A stretch of DNA of 64,000 nucleotides from Heliorestis acidaminivorans (GCF_008933955.1 NZ_WBXO01000010.1:1-64000), one strand, 5' to 3'. Positions 49,950-60,179 are shown, counted from the first letter of the stretch. Notes: generated from the sequence alone by a model not told the origin. Translations and numbers: made by a program.

Positions 49950-51193
49950 GAAAAAAACTAGCAACACTCTTCTTAGTGCTCTTTTTTTTCCTAATGGCTT
50001 GTCCTTTATCAACAAGCATAATGCCACAAGGGTTGGCTCTAGCGGCAGTGAAGCCTGTTGAAATTGAGCCTTTTTCTAATCCCTACCCTCAAGTGTCACC
50101 GGATATGCAACATAGTCAAGAAACGATGGAAGCTATTGACCTTACAGCGCTCCAACAATTTCTTGATCAATTAGAGCACGATCAGGGGCGTTTTCTTCCT
50201 TCCATTAACTTTAGCACCTTACTGCAAGATATCAGAGACGGTAAAGTAAGCTTTTCCTTGAGTGCTATCTTGCAAGGCATCTTAACTTATCTATTTCATG
50301 AAGTCTTAGCTAACACAGCTCTTATGGGACAGCTGGTCATCTTAGCTGTTGTCGTCGCTATCCTTAATTATATGCAAGCTAGCTTCGACGGCGGGACAAC
50401 CTCCAAAGTTGCTTTTGCCGCTGGCTACATGGTCTTAATTACTATTGCGCTACACAGCTTCTACAGTGCCGTTCAAACAGGACGAGACGCTATAGATGAT
50501 ATGGTTCAGTTCATGCAAGCTATCCTACCGATTATGCTTACCTTGCTTACAGCCATGGGTGCTTTTGCCTCGGGTGCTCTTTTTCATCCCATTATCCTCG
50601 GAACGATTACTTTGATCAGCACTTTAATCAAAAACTGGATCTTTCCCCTGATCTTCTTCGCTACCGTTCTTGGAATTATTAATCACTTATCACCAAAATT
50701 CAAAACCAAAAACCTTTATAACCTTGTCAAAGACGGTTACAAATTGCTCATGGGACTCCTGGTTACTCTTTTCCTAGGCGTCATCAGCATCTACGGAGCT
50801 GTAGGCGCAGTCGCAGACGGCTTAACCTTGCGTACAGCCAAATACGCTACCGATGCTTTCATCCCCGTTGTTGGTGGCCTCATTACAGACAGCTTCGAAC
50901 TCCTGATCAACTCATCAATACTCTTAAAAAATGGCCTCGGCCTCGTCGCCGCTCTCATCATCATCGTCCTCACCGTATTACCAGCTCTCAAAATCCTGGC
51001 CATGGTCATCGTTTACCGCCTCATTGGCGCTCTACTTCAACCTATCGGTGACAGCCCCTTATCAGACTGCTTAGAAGTCATCGGCAGTAGCTTAGCGCTC
51101 ATCTTCGGCGCTGTAGCTACAGTAGGCATGATGTTCTTCCTAGCACTAGCTATCGTCGTCGGCGCTGGCAATATTACCGTCATGATGCGCTAA
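49946..51193 (+). CDS. spoIIIAE: Stage III sporulation protein AE
   Basis: A 415-residue polytopic membrane protein with an N-terminal signal-type helix, about eight hydrophobic segments and the conserved AKYATDAFIPVVGGLITDSF. It is the largest membrane component of the feeding-tube channel. It is translationally coupled to spoIIIAD. Confidence 0.95.
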   Translation: MRKKLATLFLVLFFFLMACPLSTSIMPQGLALAAVKPVEIEPFSNPYPQVSPDMQHSQETMEAIDLTALQQFLDQLEHDQGRFLPSINFSTLLQDIRDGKVSFSLSAILQGILTYLFHEVLANTALMGQLVILAVVVAILNYMQASFDGGTTSKVAFAAGYMVLITIALHSFYSAVQTGRDAIDDMVQFMQAILPIMLTLLTAMGAFASGALFHPIILGTITLISTLIKNWIFPLIFFATVLGIINHLSPKFKTKNLYNLVKDGYKLLMGLLVTLFLGVISIYGAVGAVADGLTLRTAKYATDAFIPVVGGLITDSFELLINSSILLKNGLGLVAALIIIVLTVLPALKILAMVIVYRLIGALLQPIGDSPLSDCLEVIGSSLALIFGAVATVGMMFFLALAIVVGAGNITVMMR

Positions 51194-51319
51194 GAAAAAT
51201 TAACGGACCTGCGTGGGAACAGTCCGTACGGAAGGGCTTGTCCTCACAGGTCGCGGCATGGAATCACAAAAGTTGCATAATAATTGGACTAAGCCGACGA
51301 AGGAAGGAGGCCGGCACAT

Positions 51320-51991
51320 ATCGAGATTTTGCGTGAAATAATCCAACAGGTGATCTTAATCATTCTCGTTGGCACAATACTAGACATGCTCATGCCTAAT
51401 GGCCGCCTCCAGAATCTGGTGCGGCTTGTTGTTGGACTTTTTATCATGGTTGCTATTCTTAATCCTATTATGAGCTTCATGCACCATCAGGACTGGTCAC
51501 AAACGCTGAGTCAACAAGCCTTGCCAGAAGAAATTACTTCAGGTTACGAAGAAATCAAAAGGCAAGGTGAAGGGTTGCGGCAACAAAATTATGAACGAGC
51601 TAGGGAAGAGGCTCGCTTTCGCTTAGAACGTCAAGTGGAAGCACTAGCTTCGCTAAAAAGCGGTATCAAAGATGCCAAAGCCCAGATCAAGCTAGATGGA
51701 GATGACCAAAAAGGTATTTATGAAATACGCCTCCATTTAAGTGAGGAAAGCGGAAGTCTTTTCGTACCTAATCAAGTAGCGGAAGTACAAATTGACCCTG
51801 TAGGGAGTACAGAATCTACAGATTCAAGAGAACCAAGAGAAGCTATAGAGTCAACAGAAGCAACAACAACTATGCCATCAGACGAGCAAGTGAGAGCGAA
51901 AGAAAAAAATGACTTAGCCGCTCAACTAGCCCAAACCCTCTCGGGTCTCTACGGCGTTCCTATAGAAAAAATCCAAGTAACTTGGGACTAA
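51320..51991 (+). CDS. spoIIIAF: Stage III sporulation protein AF; apparent ATC start
   Basis: A 223-residue protein if started at ATC 51320, giving (M)EILREIIQQVILIILVGTIL, which matches the usual SpoIIIAF N-terminus with two membrane helices. The only canonical in-frame start before the helix is TTG 51329, which lies 18 nt from the AAGGAGG at 51304-51310; the ATC lies exactly 9 nt away. The soluble C-terminal domain ends AQTLSGLYGVPIEKIQVTW. A ~125-bp gap separates it from spoIIIAE. Confidence 0.88.
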   Translation: MEILREIIQQVILIILVGTILDMLMPNGRLQNLVRLVVGLFIMVAILNPIMSFMHHQDWSQTLSQQALPEEITSGYEEIKRQGEGLRQQNYERAREEARFRLERQVEALASLKSGIKDAKAQIKLDGDDQKGIYEIRLHLSEESGSLFVPNQVAEVQIDPVGSTESTDSREPREAIESTEATTTMPSDEQVRAKEKNDLAAQLAQTLSGLYGVPIEKIQVTWD

Positions 51992-52030
51992 TTACTTAGA
52001 GCAAGAGAAAATAACCGAGGTGGATAAAAG

Positions 52031-52666
52031 ATGGATAAGTCAAAAGAAATGGAAAAAAACGAAAAAAGCATTTGGAGCCTCACTAAAGATAAAATGGGTG
52101 CCTTCGTCGCCATTTTACTGTTCCTGGGCTTTTCCTTTTTCTTTATTCAAAGTGATGATACGAAAAGCCCCACTATGGAAGGGAGCGATGTAACGACAAC
52201 TAATACTACAAGTCCTCGAGACCCCTTAGCAGGTATTCAAAGAGGTAGTGAGCTAGCCGCTCAAGAACGCTTGTTAGAAGATCGCGTTGCTAGCGCTCTT
52301 TCGGCTATTGCAGGTGTTGGCATGGCAGAAGTACGGGTCAGTTTGGCTCAAGGTACCCAAGCTGAGTATGCTATCAATGTTAATGCTAACAATCGCAAAA
52401 TCGAGGAAAAAGACAAACAAGGCGGCGAAAGAGTTACGAACGATAATAGCGACTCTCGTCAACTTGTAGTTATGCGTGAAGGTGTCAACTCTAGAGAACA
52501 GCCTGTGGTAGTGCGCGAGATGCGCTATGAAATCGCTGGTGTTCTCGTAATTGCTGACGGGGCCAAAGATAGTGAAATCAAAGAAAAGATTGGCCGTGCC
52601 GTCTGCACTTTACTCGACGTACCAGCTCACAAAGTGAGCATCTTCCCCCGAGAAGGAAGTGTGTAA
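52031..52666 (+). CDS. spoIIIAG: Stage III sporulation protein AG
   Basis: A 211-residue protein with one membrane helix (~25-42) and a ring-building motif domain related to secretin/EscJ folds (ALSAIAGVGMAEVRVSLAQG). SpoIIIAG forms the large ring in the intermembrane space. GAGGTGG precedes ATG 52031. It lies 2 bp before spoIIIAH. Confidence 0.94.
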   Translation: MDKSKEMEKNEKSIWSLTKDKMGAFVAILLFLGFSFFFIQSDDTKSPTMEGSDVTTTNTTSPRDPLAGIQRGSELAAQERLLEDRVASALSAIAGVGMAEVRVSLAQGTQAEYAINVNANNRKIEEKDKQGGERVTNDNSDSRQLVVMREGVNSREQPVVVREMRYEIAGVLVIADGAKDSEIKEKIGRAVCTLLDVPAHKVSIFPREGSV

Positions 52667-52668
52667 AA

Positions 52669-53460
52669 ATGGATAAAAAGTCCCCTTTTTCTAAAAAGTC
52701 AAGCAATTTTAGAAAAAGCTTAAAAACAAAGCGTTCTCTCGTGCCACCTCGCTTTATGCTCCTTGTAGTAGCCCTTACAGCTATTTTTATCATTGGTCTT
52801 ACTTTCAAAAGCTCTCATTTTCTTGGCGACAAAACTTTCTCTTATATGCTGAACAAATTTGATTCTGAACAAGAATCGAAGATTGCTCAACATACAGAAA
52901 TGGCTCTGGCCGATCTAGATGCTTACCCATCTCGACTTGATGAAACAATCTTTGCAGGAAAGCGAGCAAAAGAATTAGACAAAGAGAAAATGGTCGAAGA
53001 AGCTCTTGCACCTATAGAAGAAAGCAAACAACCAGCGCAAGAACAAGGTCAGCAACAGAGCAGTGCTAACGATGGCTTACCCAAAGCTCTATCGGATTTG
53101 CAAGGGAGCTTACAAAACCATAACTTTTTTGCCGAATATCGGATTGAACGGGAGCGCAATCGAAGTCAACAAATTGAATTGCTTCGCGAAATAGTCAACA
53201 ATAGTCATTCTGCTGACAGCACTCGTCAAGAAGCACAGGAAACACTGCTCTCGATGACAGACTTAATGCGCAAGGAATTAGAAGCAGAAAAAATCATCAT
53301 CGCTCAAGGTCATCAAGATGCCGTCGTGCTTATTCAACCAGAAAGTGTCTCTGTCGTTGTTTCCAAAGAAAGCACTGACGACAGCAAAAGCAAGATTATC
53401 GATATAGTTTCCTCCATCACCGGAAGAGCACCTTCAGCTATTGCGATTATGACTCAATAG
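52669..53460 (+). CDS. spoIIIAH: Stage III sporulation protein AH
   Basis: A 263-residue protein with a single membrane helix near 26-45 and a C-terminal EscJ/YscJ-like domain (RNRSQQIELLREIVNN ... IDIVSSITGRAPSAIAIMTQ) that binds SpoIIQ from the forespore. The last gene of the operon. Confidence 0.94.
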   Translation: MDKKSPFSKKSSNFRKSLKTKRSLVPPRFMLLVVALTAIFIIGLTFKSSHFLGDKTFSYMLNKFDSEQESKIAQHTEMALADLDAYPSRLDETIFAGKRAKELDKEKMVEEALAPIEESKQPAQEQGQQQSSANDGLPKALSDLQGSLQNHNFFAEYRIERERNRSQQIELLREIVNNSHSADSTRQEAQETLLSMTDLMRKELEAEKIIIAQGHQDAVVLIQPESVSVVVSKESTDDSKSKIIDIVSSITGRAPSAIAIMTQ

Positions 53461-53474
53461 AAGAAAAAAAAAGC

Positions 53475-53517
53475 AACAACCTCCGCCTATATTAATAGGA
53501 AGGAGGTTGTTTTTTTG
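53475..53517 (+). terminator. Terminator of the spoIIIA operon
   Basis: AACAACCTCC (53475-53484) pairs with GGAGGTTGTT (53502-53511), with an inner CCTAT/ATAGG stem, followed by T. The ~200 nt to the next gene hold a small GTTTAG/CTAAAC hairpin near 53587. Confidence 0.88.
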
Positions 53518-53722
53518 TTGTACGGTGTATACTTTACCAGAAAGCTTGCTTTACTGGGATAAGAAACCTATAATGTACCATAGGAGTTTAGTGCAATAGT
53601 GCTAAACGGTGTTAAGCTCAGGGTTTGTAGTAATAGTTTTTGTCGAGTCTTAGAATTACAAAGCGGCTACAAGGTTTTTTTGAAACTGAGTGACCCAGGC
53701 CGCACGGTGATGGAGGTATGAA

Positions 53723-55711
53723 ATGACAGAATTAAGAAAAGTAAAAGTCACCGACACAACTTTGCGTGACGGACATCAAAGTTTATGGGCCACTCGCATG
53801 CGCTTAGAAGATATGCTGCCCATTGTGGAAAAGATGGATAAGGTTGGCTACCACTCTGTTGAAGTTTGGGGAGGAGCTACTTTTGACGTCTGCATGCGTT
53901 ATCTTAACGAAGACCCCTGGGAGCGTTTGCGAATCCTGAGACGCCACTTCAAAAACAGTAAGTTACAGATGCTATTACGAGGTCAGTCACTAGTTGGTTA
54001 TACCCACTATGCTGACGATGTCGTAGAAGCATTTGTACACAAATCGGTTGAAAATGGAATTGACATTATTCGGATTTTTGATGCCTTAAATGATCTGCGT
54101 AATGTGGAAGCGCCTATTAAGTATGCCAAAGAAGCAGGCGCTCATGTGCAAGCGGCCATCGTATATACGATCAGTCCTGTACATACGATGGACCATTATG
54201 TCGAGACTGCTCAGCGATTAGCTGAGATGGGTGCAGATTCACTCTGTATCAAAGATATGGCTGGTTTGTTGTTACCTTTCAAATCTCGTGAATTAGTATC
54301 AAGAATCAAAGAAAAAGTAGATCTGCCACTACAGATGCATACTCATTACATTGGAGGCATGGCTGTAGGGGCGCTCTTAAAAGGTGTCGACGCTGGAGTT
54401 GACATCATTGATGCCGCCGCGTTACCGCTAGCTTTTGGTGCTTCCCAGCCACCGATTGAGACGCTAGTACGTGCTCTTTCTGACACAGAGTTCGATACGG
54501 GTATAGATATTCACGAACTTTTTGAAATTACCAGATATTTTGAAGATTTGCGTAAACGACTGGGCTATGCTCGAGGCGTTACACGCATTAATGATATGCA
54601 AGTTTTTGATCATCAAGTTCCAGGTGGAATGATCAGTAACCTTGTTTCGCAATTAGAAGAACAAAAAGCATCGCACCGCCTCAATGAAGTGCTTGCAGAA
54701 ATCCCCAAAGTGCGTGCAGACATGGGTTATCCGCCTCTCGTGACGCCTACGAGTCAGATCATCGGCACTCAGGCCGTACTTAATGTTCTCTTAGGCGAAA
54801 GATATAAGCTTGTGCCAGGCGAAGTAAAAGGCTATGTAAAAGGTCTTTACGGTAAGCCAGCGGCACCAATTGATGAAGAAATCCAGAAAAAGATTCTCAA
54901 AGATGATAAGCCTATTGAAGGTAGACCAGCAGACTTGCTTCCACCAGCTATGGAGAAACTACGCAAAGAGCTTGGTCCTTTAGCCCATAGTGACGAAGAT
55001 GTGCTTTCTTATGGCCTCTTCCCACAAGTAGCTCTAAAATTCTTTGATCATCGCAAAAATCCTCATCATGTGGCAGGACCTATTAGTCCAGTACAGGGCA
55101 ATAAGGAAGCAAAGGCTCTTTCAGATAAAACAACAAAAACGGGAACCAGTGCCGTTGAGAATCGTCAGAAAGTCGCTTCGATAGGTACTGCACAGAAGGA
55201 GGAAATCGATATGAACATTCAAGATGTAAAAGAACTGATCCAAGCGTTAAATGGTTCAGATATTAATGAAGTTTCATTAGAAAACGATGGCGTCAAACTA
55301 GTCATTCGTAAAGGTAACTTCATTGCAGAAGGTCAAGCATCTGCCGTAGTAAGTGCACCAGTTCCTGTAGCAGTTGCTCCTGCACCTGTAGCACCAGCTC
55401 CTGTAGCGGCCGCGCCAGTTGTTGAAGAAGAGCCAGTAGAAGCAAAGCCAGATTACAGCAACAACCCTAACGTAGTTGCTATTACTTCACCTATGGTTGG
55501 TACTTTCTATTCTGCTCCAGCTCCCGATGCTCGTCCTTTCGTTGATAAAGGCACTAAGGTAGAAGCTGGCAGTACAGTTTGTATCGTAGAAGCTATGAAG
55601 CTTATGAATGAGATTGAAGCAGAAATTTCTGGCACTATTCTTGACATTTTAGTTGAAAATGGTGAGCCTGTAGAATACGGACAAACACTTTTCCTAGTGG
55701 AAAAGATCTAA
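53723..55711 (+). CDS. Oxaloacetate decarboxylase-alpha / AccB fusion
   Basis: A 662-residue protein. Residues 1-~465 are a full carboxyltransferase of the OadA/PycB type ([31 protein letters not shown]). After a ~30-residue linker, residues 497-662 are a complete Acc[21 protein letters not shown], an Ala/Pro/Val hinge, and the biotinyl domain with Lys in EAMKLMNE. OadA/PycB normally ends in a different biotinyl domain, so this is a true fusion with AccB. An AGAAGGAGG sits inside the linker just before the AccB Met. With accC 10 bp downstream it could form a pyruvate carboxylase and also supply acetyl-CoA carboxylase. Confidence 0.9.
   Translation: MTELRKVKVTDTTLRDGHQSLWATRMRLEDMLPIVEKMDKVGYHSVEVWGGATFDVCMRYLNEDPWERLRILRRHFKNSKLQMLLRGQSLVGYTHYADDVVEAFVHKSVENGIDIIRIFDALNDLRNVEAPIKYAKEAGAHVQAAIVYTISPVHTMDHYVETAQRLAEMGADSLCIKDMAGLLLPFKSRELVSRIKEKVDLPLQMHTHYIGGMAVGALLKGVDAGVDIIDAAALPLAFGASQPPIETLVRALSDTEFDTGIDIHELFEITRYFEDLRKRLGYARGVTRINDMQVFDHQVPGGMISNLVSQLEEQKASHRLNEVLAEIPKVRADMGYPPLVTPTSQIIGTQAVLNVLLGERYKLVPGEVKGYVKGLYGKPAAPIDEEIQKKILKDDKPIEGRPADLLPPAMEKLRKELGPLAHSDEDVLSYGLFPQVALKFFDHRKNPHHVAGPISPVQGNKEAKALSDKTTKTGTSAVENRQKVASIGTAQKEEIDMNIQDVKELIQALNGSDINEVSLENDGVKLVIRKGNFIAEGQASAVVSAPVPVAVAPAPVAPAPVAAAPVVEEEPVEAKPDYSNNPNVVAITSPMVGTFYSAPAPDARPFVDKGTKVEAGSTVCIVEAMKLMNEIEAEISGTILDILVENGEPVEYGQTLFLVEKI
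55211..55711 (+). CDS. accB: AccB from internal start (biotin carboxyl carrier protein)
   Basis: In-frame ATG 55211 lies 8 nt after AGAAGGAGG (55195-55203), inside the OadA-AccB fusion. Starting here gives a 166-residue AccB of normal length and N-terminus. The strength and spacing of this site, which is also a KEEID-encoding linker, suggest that free AccB is made besides the fusion. It may be the relic of two genes whose stop codon was lost. Translation from here is inferred. Confidence 0.6.
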   Translation: MNIQDVKELIQALNGSDINEVSLENDGVKLVIRKGNFIAEGQASAVVSAPVPVAVAPAPVAPAPVAAAPVVEEEPVEAKPDYSNNPNVVAITSPMVGTFYSAPAPDARPFVDKGTKVEAGSTVCIVEAMKLMNEIEAEISGTILDILVENGEPVEYGQTLFLVEKI

Positions 55712-55721
55712 GGGGGTACCC

Positions 55722-57083
55722 ATGGAACAGCGTCCTTTATTCAACAAAATACTCGTAGCTAATCGCGGTGAAATTGCCGTTCGTATTATTCGAGCTTGTA
55801 AAGAAATGGGTATCAAAACAGTAGCCGTCTATTCTGAAGCAGATCGTGATGCCCTCCATGTTAAGTTAGCTGATGAAGCTTTTTGTGTTGGTCCAGCACC
55901 TTCTAACAAAAGCTATCTCAACATTACGAATATCATTAGTGCCGCTACTGTTTCTAACGCAGATGCTATTCACCCTGGTTATGGTTTTCTTGCTGAGAAC
56001 GCGTACTTTGCTGAGATTTGCGAAACTGTTGATATTAAGTTCATCGGTCCTAATGCCAAAGCGATTGAATCAATGGGCGCTAAGTCCGTAGCTCGGGAGA
56101 CTATGATTGCCGCTGGTGTTCGCGTTGTGCCTGGTTCAGAGTCAATCATTACTAATGATGAAGAAGCTATGAAGATTGCTCAAGAGATTGGCTATCCTGT
56201 CATGATCAAAGCTTCCGCTGGTGGCGGCGGTCGTGGTATGCGAATTGCTCATAGCGAAAATGAATTGCTTAAAGCCATTCAGACAGCACAATCAGAAGCT
56301 CAGGCGGCTTTTGGCAACAATGCTGTCTATATGGAAAAGTTTGTTGAAGAACCAAGACATATTGAGTTTCAGATCATAGCAGACGAACACGGTAATGTTG
56401 TTCACCTCGGTGAGCGCGATTGTTCTGTGCAGAGACGTAACCAGAAGCTCATTGAAGAAGCGCCTTCTATGGCTTTATCACCTGAACTACGTGAAGAGAT
56501 GGGTAAACAAGCTATCTTAGCGGCTAAAGCAGTTGATTATGCTAACGCTGGTACGGTAGAGTTTTTGCTCGACAAATACAATCAGTATTACTTTATCGAG
56601 ATGAATACGCGTATTCAGGTTGAGCATCCTGTTACAGAAATGATTACAGGTATCGACTTGATCAAAGAACAAATCCGTGTAGCCGCTGGCGAGCCTCTTG
56701 GCTATACTCAAGATGATATTGTTATTAACGGCTGGGCAATGGAATGCCGCATTAATGCGGAAGATCCTGACCGCAACTTTATGCCTTCACCAGGCACGGT
56801 TCAGGAATATCGCATTCCTGGTGGTTATGGCGTGCGCATTGACAGTGCCGTTTACAGCGGTTACAAAATCCCGCCGTTTTATGACTCTATGGTCGGTAAA
56901 CTTATCGTCTGGGGTCGCACTCGTGATGAAGCTATCGCACGGATGCAAAGAGCTCTTGAGGAGTTCAAGATTGAAGGAATCAAGACGACTATTCCCTTCC
57001 AGCAAAAAGTGCTGGGCCATGAGGTCTTCCAATCAGGCGAGGTTTATACGAACTTTATTCCACGACATATCTTAAAAGACTAA
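55722..57083 (+). CDS. accC: Biotin carboxylase
   Basis: A 453-residue ATP-grasp biotin carboxylase. [14 protein letters not shown] (ATP-binding), [14 protein letters not shown] with the catalytic Arg/Glu, and the C-terminal biotin carboxylase domain are all present. It carboxylates biotin on the AccB part encoded 10 bp upstream. ATG 55735-type starts are not needed; the first ATG at 55722 has GGGGG upstream. Confidence 0.96.
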   Translation: MEQRPLFNKILVANRGEIAVRIIRACKEMGIKTVAVYSEADRDALHVKLADEAFCVGPAPSNKSYLNITNIISAATVSNADAIHPGYGFLAENAYFAEICETVDIKFIGPNAKAIESMGAKSVARETMIAAGVRVVPGSESIITNDEEAMKIAQEIGYPVMIKASAGGGGRGMRIAHSENELLKAIQTAQSEAQAAFGNNAVYMEKFVEEPRHIEFQIIADEHGNVVHLGERDCSVQRRNQKLIEEAPSMALSPELREEMGKQAILAAKAVDYANAGTVEFLLDKYNQYYFIEMNTRIQVEHPVTEMITGIDLIKEQIRVAAGEPLGYTQDDIVINGWAMECRINAEDPDRNFMPSPGTVQEYRIPGGYGVRIDSAVYSGYKIPPFYDSMVGKLIVWGRTRDEAIARMQRALEEFKIEGIKTTIPFQQKVLGHEVFQSGEVYTNFIPRHILKD

Positions 57084-57091
57084 TAATATCT

Positions 57092-57127
57092 AGAAAAGGA
57101 CCTGGACGTATGTTTAGGTCCTTTTCT
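57092..57127 (+). terminator. Terminator of the accC operon
   Basis: AGAAAAGGACCT (57092-57103) pairs perfectly with AGGTCCTTTTCT (57116-57127). Confidence 0.85.
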
Positions 57128-57253
57128 TTCACAGATTAACTGATATTTTGACAGATTCTTTAGCAGATCTGGCATAAGCTCCCTATCTCTGGTACAATAA
57201 TAATCAATGGACACCCTCCATTGTTTGAGAACACGTGCAGGAGGTGCCGCGTG

Positions 57254-57646
57254 ATGGATAATGACAATACTAAAGTCACTGCGGAATTCGGACATATTCG
57301 CATAGCTAATGAAGTTGTTGCAACTATTGCAGGATTGGCCGCTACAGAAGTAGAAGGCGTTACGGCCATGAGCGGTGGTATTGGCGGCGGTATCGCTGAA
57401 ATGTTAGGTCGCAAGAACTTGACCAAAGGTGTCAAAGTTGAAGTAGGCGAAAAAGAAGCGGCCGTTGACTTGAACATTGTTGTAGATTTTGGTAGTAAGA
57501 TTCCTGAGGTAGCTAAGGCTGTGCAAGAAAATGTAAAACGTTCTATTGAAAGCATGACTGGCTTGGCTGTTGTGGAGGTAAACGTCCATATTCAGGGGGT
57601 TAATTTTGTACCTCCCGAACCGAAAGAGGAAGATCGGTTGAAGTAA
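57254..57646 (+). CDS. Asp23/Gls24 family envelope stress protein
   Basis: A 130-residue Asp23 protein (GHIRIANEVVATIAGLAATE ... NVKRSIESMTGLAVVEVNVH). In staphylococci Asp23 is tethered to the membrane by AmaP, encoded next here as well. ATG 57254 lies 7 nt after AGGAGGTG. Its stop overlaps the amaP start (TAATG). Confidence 0.95.
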   Translation: MDNDNTKVTAEFGHIRIANEVVATIAGLAATEVEGVTAMSGGIGGGIAEMLGRKNLTKGVKVEVGEKEAAVDLNIVVDFGSKIPEVAKAVQENVKRSIESMTGLAVVEVNVHIQGVNFVPPEPKEEDRLK

Positions 57647-58314
57647 TGAAGAGCCCCCTGAGAATCTTCTCAGGGGTTTTCTACTTGCTTTTAGCTCTTT
57701 CTATTTTGCAAAGGAGTGATTTGATGGTTGTACCAGGCCGCATCTTTAGCCTAGCTGTTGCCTTGCCAGCTTTTTTCATGACTCTCTATGTTATCTGGTT
57801 GGGCTTGTCTCTTGGCACTACAGACGGTAAGGGCTTGTTTATGCTCTCTTCAGCGGCCTCTAGCAGTTCCTCAGGTGTCGTCATCGCCTTCTTTGCCTTG
57901 ACTTATCTTTTTTTTATTAGTCGATTTATCTACTTACTTTTACCGGTAAAAAGGCGAGATCATACTTTGCTTACTGAAAATAAGCTAGGCAAGATTAAGA
58001 TTACTCGACCGGCCATGGAAGAACTTGTCTACAACATAGCGACTCAACAGTTTGGTGTGCGCAGTGCCCATATTAAGATTTTTAATATCAATGAAGCGGG
58101 CCGACTGACAGTACAATTAGAAGTGACGACACATCGAGAAGGTATGTTGCCTCGATTAGGGCCTCAACTGCAACAGACTATTCAAGAAGTTTTAGAAAAA
58201 GTAACGGGCCTTCCTGTTGAAGAAGTGACTGTTACTGCTACTAAAGTTCTGGTCAATAAAGAACTCCCCTGGGATGATAAGAACAAGCAAAGGCCTCGAC
58301 GAAGAGTGTTGTAA
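57646..58314 (+). CDS. amaP: Alkaline-shock membrane anchor AmaP
   Basis: A 222-residue protein with two N-terminal membrane helices (~8-28 and ~33-60), a third hydrophobic stretch (~75-105) and a C-terminal Asp23-like soluble domain. It overlaps the Asp23 gene by 1 bp, so translation is coupled. The 58315-58509 gap is AT-rich and holds nothing recognised. Confidence 0.9.
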   Translation: MKSPLRIFSGVFYLLLALSILQRSDLMVVPGRIFSLAVALPAFFMTLYVIWLGLSLGTTDGKGLFMLSSAASSSSSGVVIAFFALTYLFFISRFIYLLLPVKRRDHTLLTENKLGKIKITRPAMEELVYNIATQQFGVRSAHIKIFNINEAGRLTVQLEVTTHREGMLPRLGPQLQQTIQEVLEKVTGLPVEEVTVTATKVLVNKELPWDDKNKQRPRRRVL

Positions 58315-58509
58315 TATTGTAATAATCTTACATAACAAATTGATTTCATTTACTTTTAACTTTACTTAAAGTACACCAAACAGACTAAAGCTGAATTAAA
58401 GACTTGTAGGCAATAAAAAGGTAATAAATTGCATAAAAAATGGAAAAAATAAATTCTATCATTCATTTAGCAGTTTTAATGTCACGATAAAAGAAGGGGA
58501 CGGTTCAGA

Positions 58510-59028
58510 TTGAGTAGACGCCTAGGTAGAGAAACAGCTCTGCAGACCCTTTTTCAACATGATCTTGGTCGCGTTGATCTAGAATTTGCCTTGAAATATA
58601 CTTGTGAAGAGTTTAGCGTAAATGAACGTGCCGCTGAATTTGCGCAGGAGCTCGTTAGGGGTGTTGCGGACTATCGTAAAGAGATCGATCAGACTATCAG
58701 CCGCTTGGCTGTGGAATGGAACTTAGACCGATTGGCTAATGTGGATCGAAATCTTTTGCGCTTAGCTATTTTTGAAATCCTTTATAGATCTGATGTTCCT
58801 AACAACGTTGCTATTAATGAAGCTTTGGAATTAGCCAAAATCTATTCTGGTGAAGAAGCGGCTAAATTTATTAATGGTGTGTTAGGTCAATTAGCTCGCG
58901 AATTACAGCAAAAAGAAAACAAATCCTCCCCAAGTGACCACGATGACGGGCAAAGTGTCGCTATAAGTGAGCAGGCTGGAACAGAGAAGGAACAGTCTGA
59001 GAAAGAGCAAGTCAATGGAAGCCTCTAA
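58510..59028 (+). CDS. nusB: Transcription antitermination factor NusB
   Basis: A 172-residue all-helical NusB (SRRLGRETALQTLFQHD ... VDRNLLRLAIFEILY ... NVAINEALELAKIYSGEEAAKFINGVLG). It aids rRNA antitermination with NusE. A charged C-terminal tail of ~35 residues extends beyond the core and overlaps the next gene by 14 bp. The start is TTG 58510 after AGAAGGGGA. Confidence 0.95.
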   Translation: MSRRLGRETALQTLFQHDLGRVDLEFALKYTCEEFSVNERAAEFAQELVRGVADYRKEIDQTISRLAVEWNLDRLANVDRNLLRLAIFEILYRSDVPNNVAINEALELAKIYSGEEAAKFINGVLGQLARELQQKENKSSPSDHDDGQSVAISEQAGTEKEQSEKEQVNGSL

Positions 59029-60064
59029 GACACTTAGAGGTGTTCTCGGTTTCGACACGAGCTGTTACACTACTTCAATTGCTTTTGTCGATGAGACTGG
59101 AGCGGTAAGAGCAGAGCGACGTCGCATGCTACCAGTAAAAAAAGGCGAAAGGGGTCTCCGCCAGGGAGATGCCTTTTTTTTGCATGGCCAACATTTGCCA
59201 GAACTTTTAGATGAGCTTCTGCAGGATCTTCGCCAGGATGGCAAGAACTTAAGCATTGATGCTATAGCTTATTCAGCTCGTCCTCGACGGGACGAGCAAT
59301 CTTATTTGCCTGTTTTTCGAGCTGGTCGTTTAGTTGCTCATACTTTAGCTAGAACCTTAGAAGTTCCCTTAGTAGAGACGTCTCATCAAGAAGGTCACCT
59401 TATGGCAGGGCTTTATTCTTCTCAAGAAGTACAAGTTCCTGAGGAGTGGCTAGCAGAGCCTTTTCTTGCTGTTCATCTTTCCGGTGGAACTACAGAGCTT
59501 TTGCGAGTGACGCCAGCAGTAGAACAAGGTCTCAGTGAGGAAGAGGGAGGTCAAGTAGCTTTTCATGTTCAAACTTTAGGAGCTACCCTCGATCTGCATG
59601 CTGGGCAACTGGTCGATCGTGTGGGCGTTGCTCTAGGCTTACCTTTTCCTTCAGGACCATACTTAGAAAAACTAGCAACTTCAGCGACCGGTGATCTCGT
59701 CTTTCCTGCCGCTGTAAAAGGGTACAATCTTAGCTTTTCTGGTGTGGAGACAGCGGCCCTCCGCATGATCAAGGAAGCTCAAGTAGGAGGGCCGGAGATT
59801 GCCCGTGCTGTAGAACGATGTATTGCCTCTTCCCTCGAAAAGATCTTGCGTAAAGCGGTGGAAACAGAAAAGATTCCCAAGATCCTTATCGTGGGAGGAG
59901 TGGCCGCTAATGCTTTTCTTCGTCAGCGTTTACGTTATCGATTAGAACATAAAGCGGTGGGAGCGCAATTAGCTTTTGCCACTGCACAACTTTCCGGTGA
60001 CAATGCAGTTGGGGTAGCTTTGATTGGCTGGAGAAGTCAAAAAAAGGCTTTTGCCTGCCGTTGA
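59015..60064 (+). CDS. TsaD/Kae1-like protein (M22 family paralogue)
   Basis: A 349-residue member of the TsaD/YgjD/Kae1 family. VLGFDTSCYTTSIAF opens an ASKHA fold and SHQEGHLMAG carries the two metal-binding His. It is more divergent than true TsaD and lacks that protein's usual operon partners, so it is probably the 'O-sialoglycoprotein endopeptidase-like' paralogue found downstream of nusB in some Clostridia. ATG 59015 lies within the nusB 3' end. The ribosome site is weak, implying coupling. Confidence 0.82.
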   Translation: MEASKTLRGVLGFDTSCYTTSIAFVDETGAVRAERRRMLPVKKGERGLRQGDAFFLHGQHLPELLDELLQDLRQDGKNLSIDAIAYSARPRRDEQSYLPVFRAGRLVAHTLARTLEVPLVETSHQEGHLMAGLYSSQEVQVPEEWLAEPFLAVHLSGGTTELLRVTPAVEQGLSEEEGGQVAFHVQTLGATLDLHAGQLVDRVGVALGLPFPSGPYLEKLATSATGDLVFPAAVKGYNLSFSGVETAALRMIKEAQVGGPEIARAVERCIASSLEKILRKAVETEKIPKILIVGGVAANAFLRQRLRYRLEHKAVGAQLAFATAQLSGDNAVGVALIGWRSQKKAFACR

Positions 60065-60179
60065 CCCTCCTGAATATTAGTGATAAACTAAAAAATTGAG
60101 TTACCAGATTGTATGGGATTCAAATTGCAATGAATAGGGTGGCCAGGTGGTCGCCCTTTTTTAAGGAGGCTATGGCTGA

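Noticed and set aside
53587-53608. GTTTAG/CTAAAC hairpin as a possible riboswitch for the OadA-AccB gene
   Set aside because: The stem is only 6 bp and no known riboswitch core is present.
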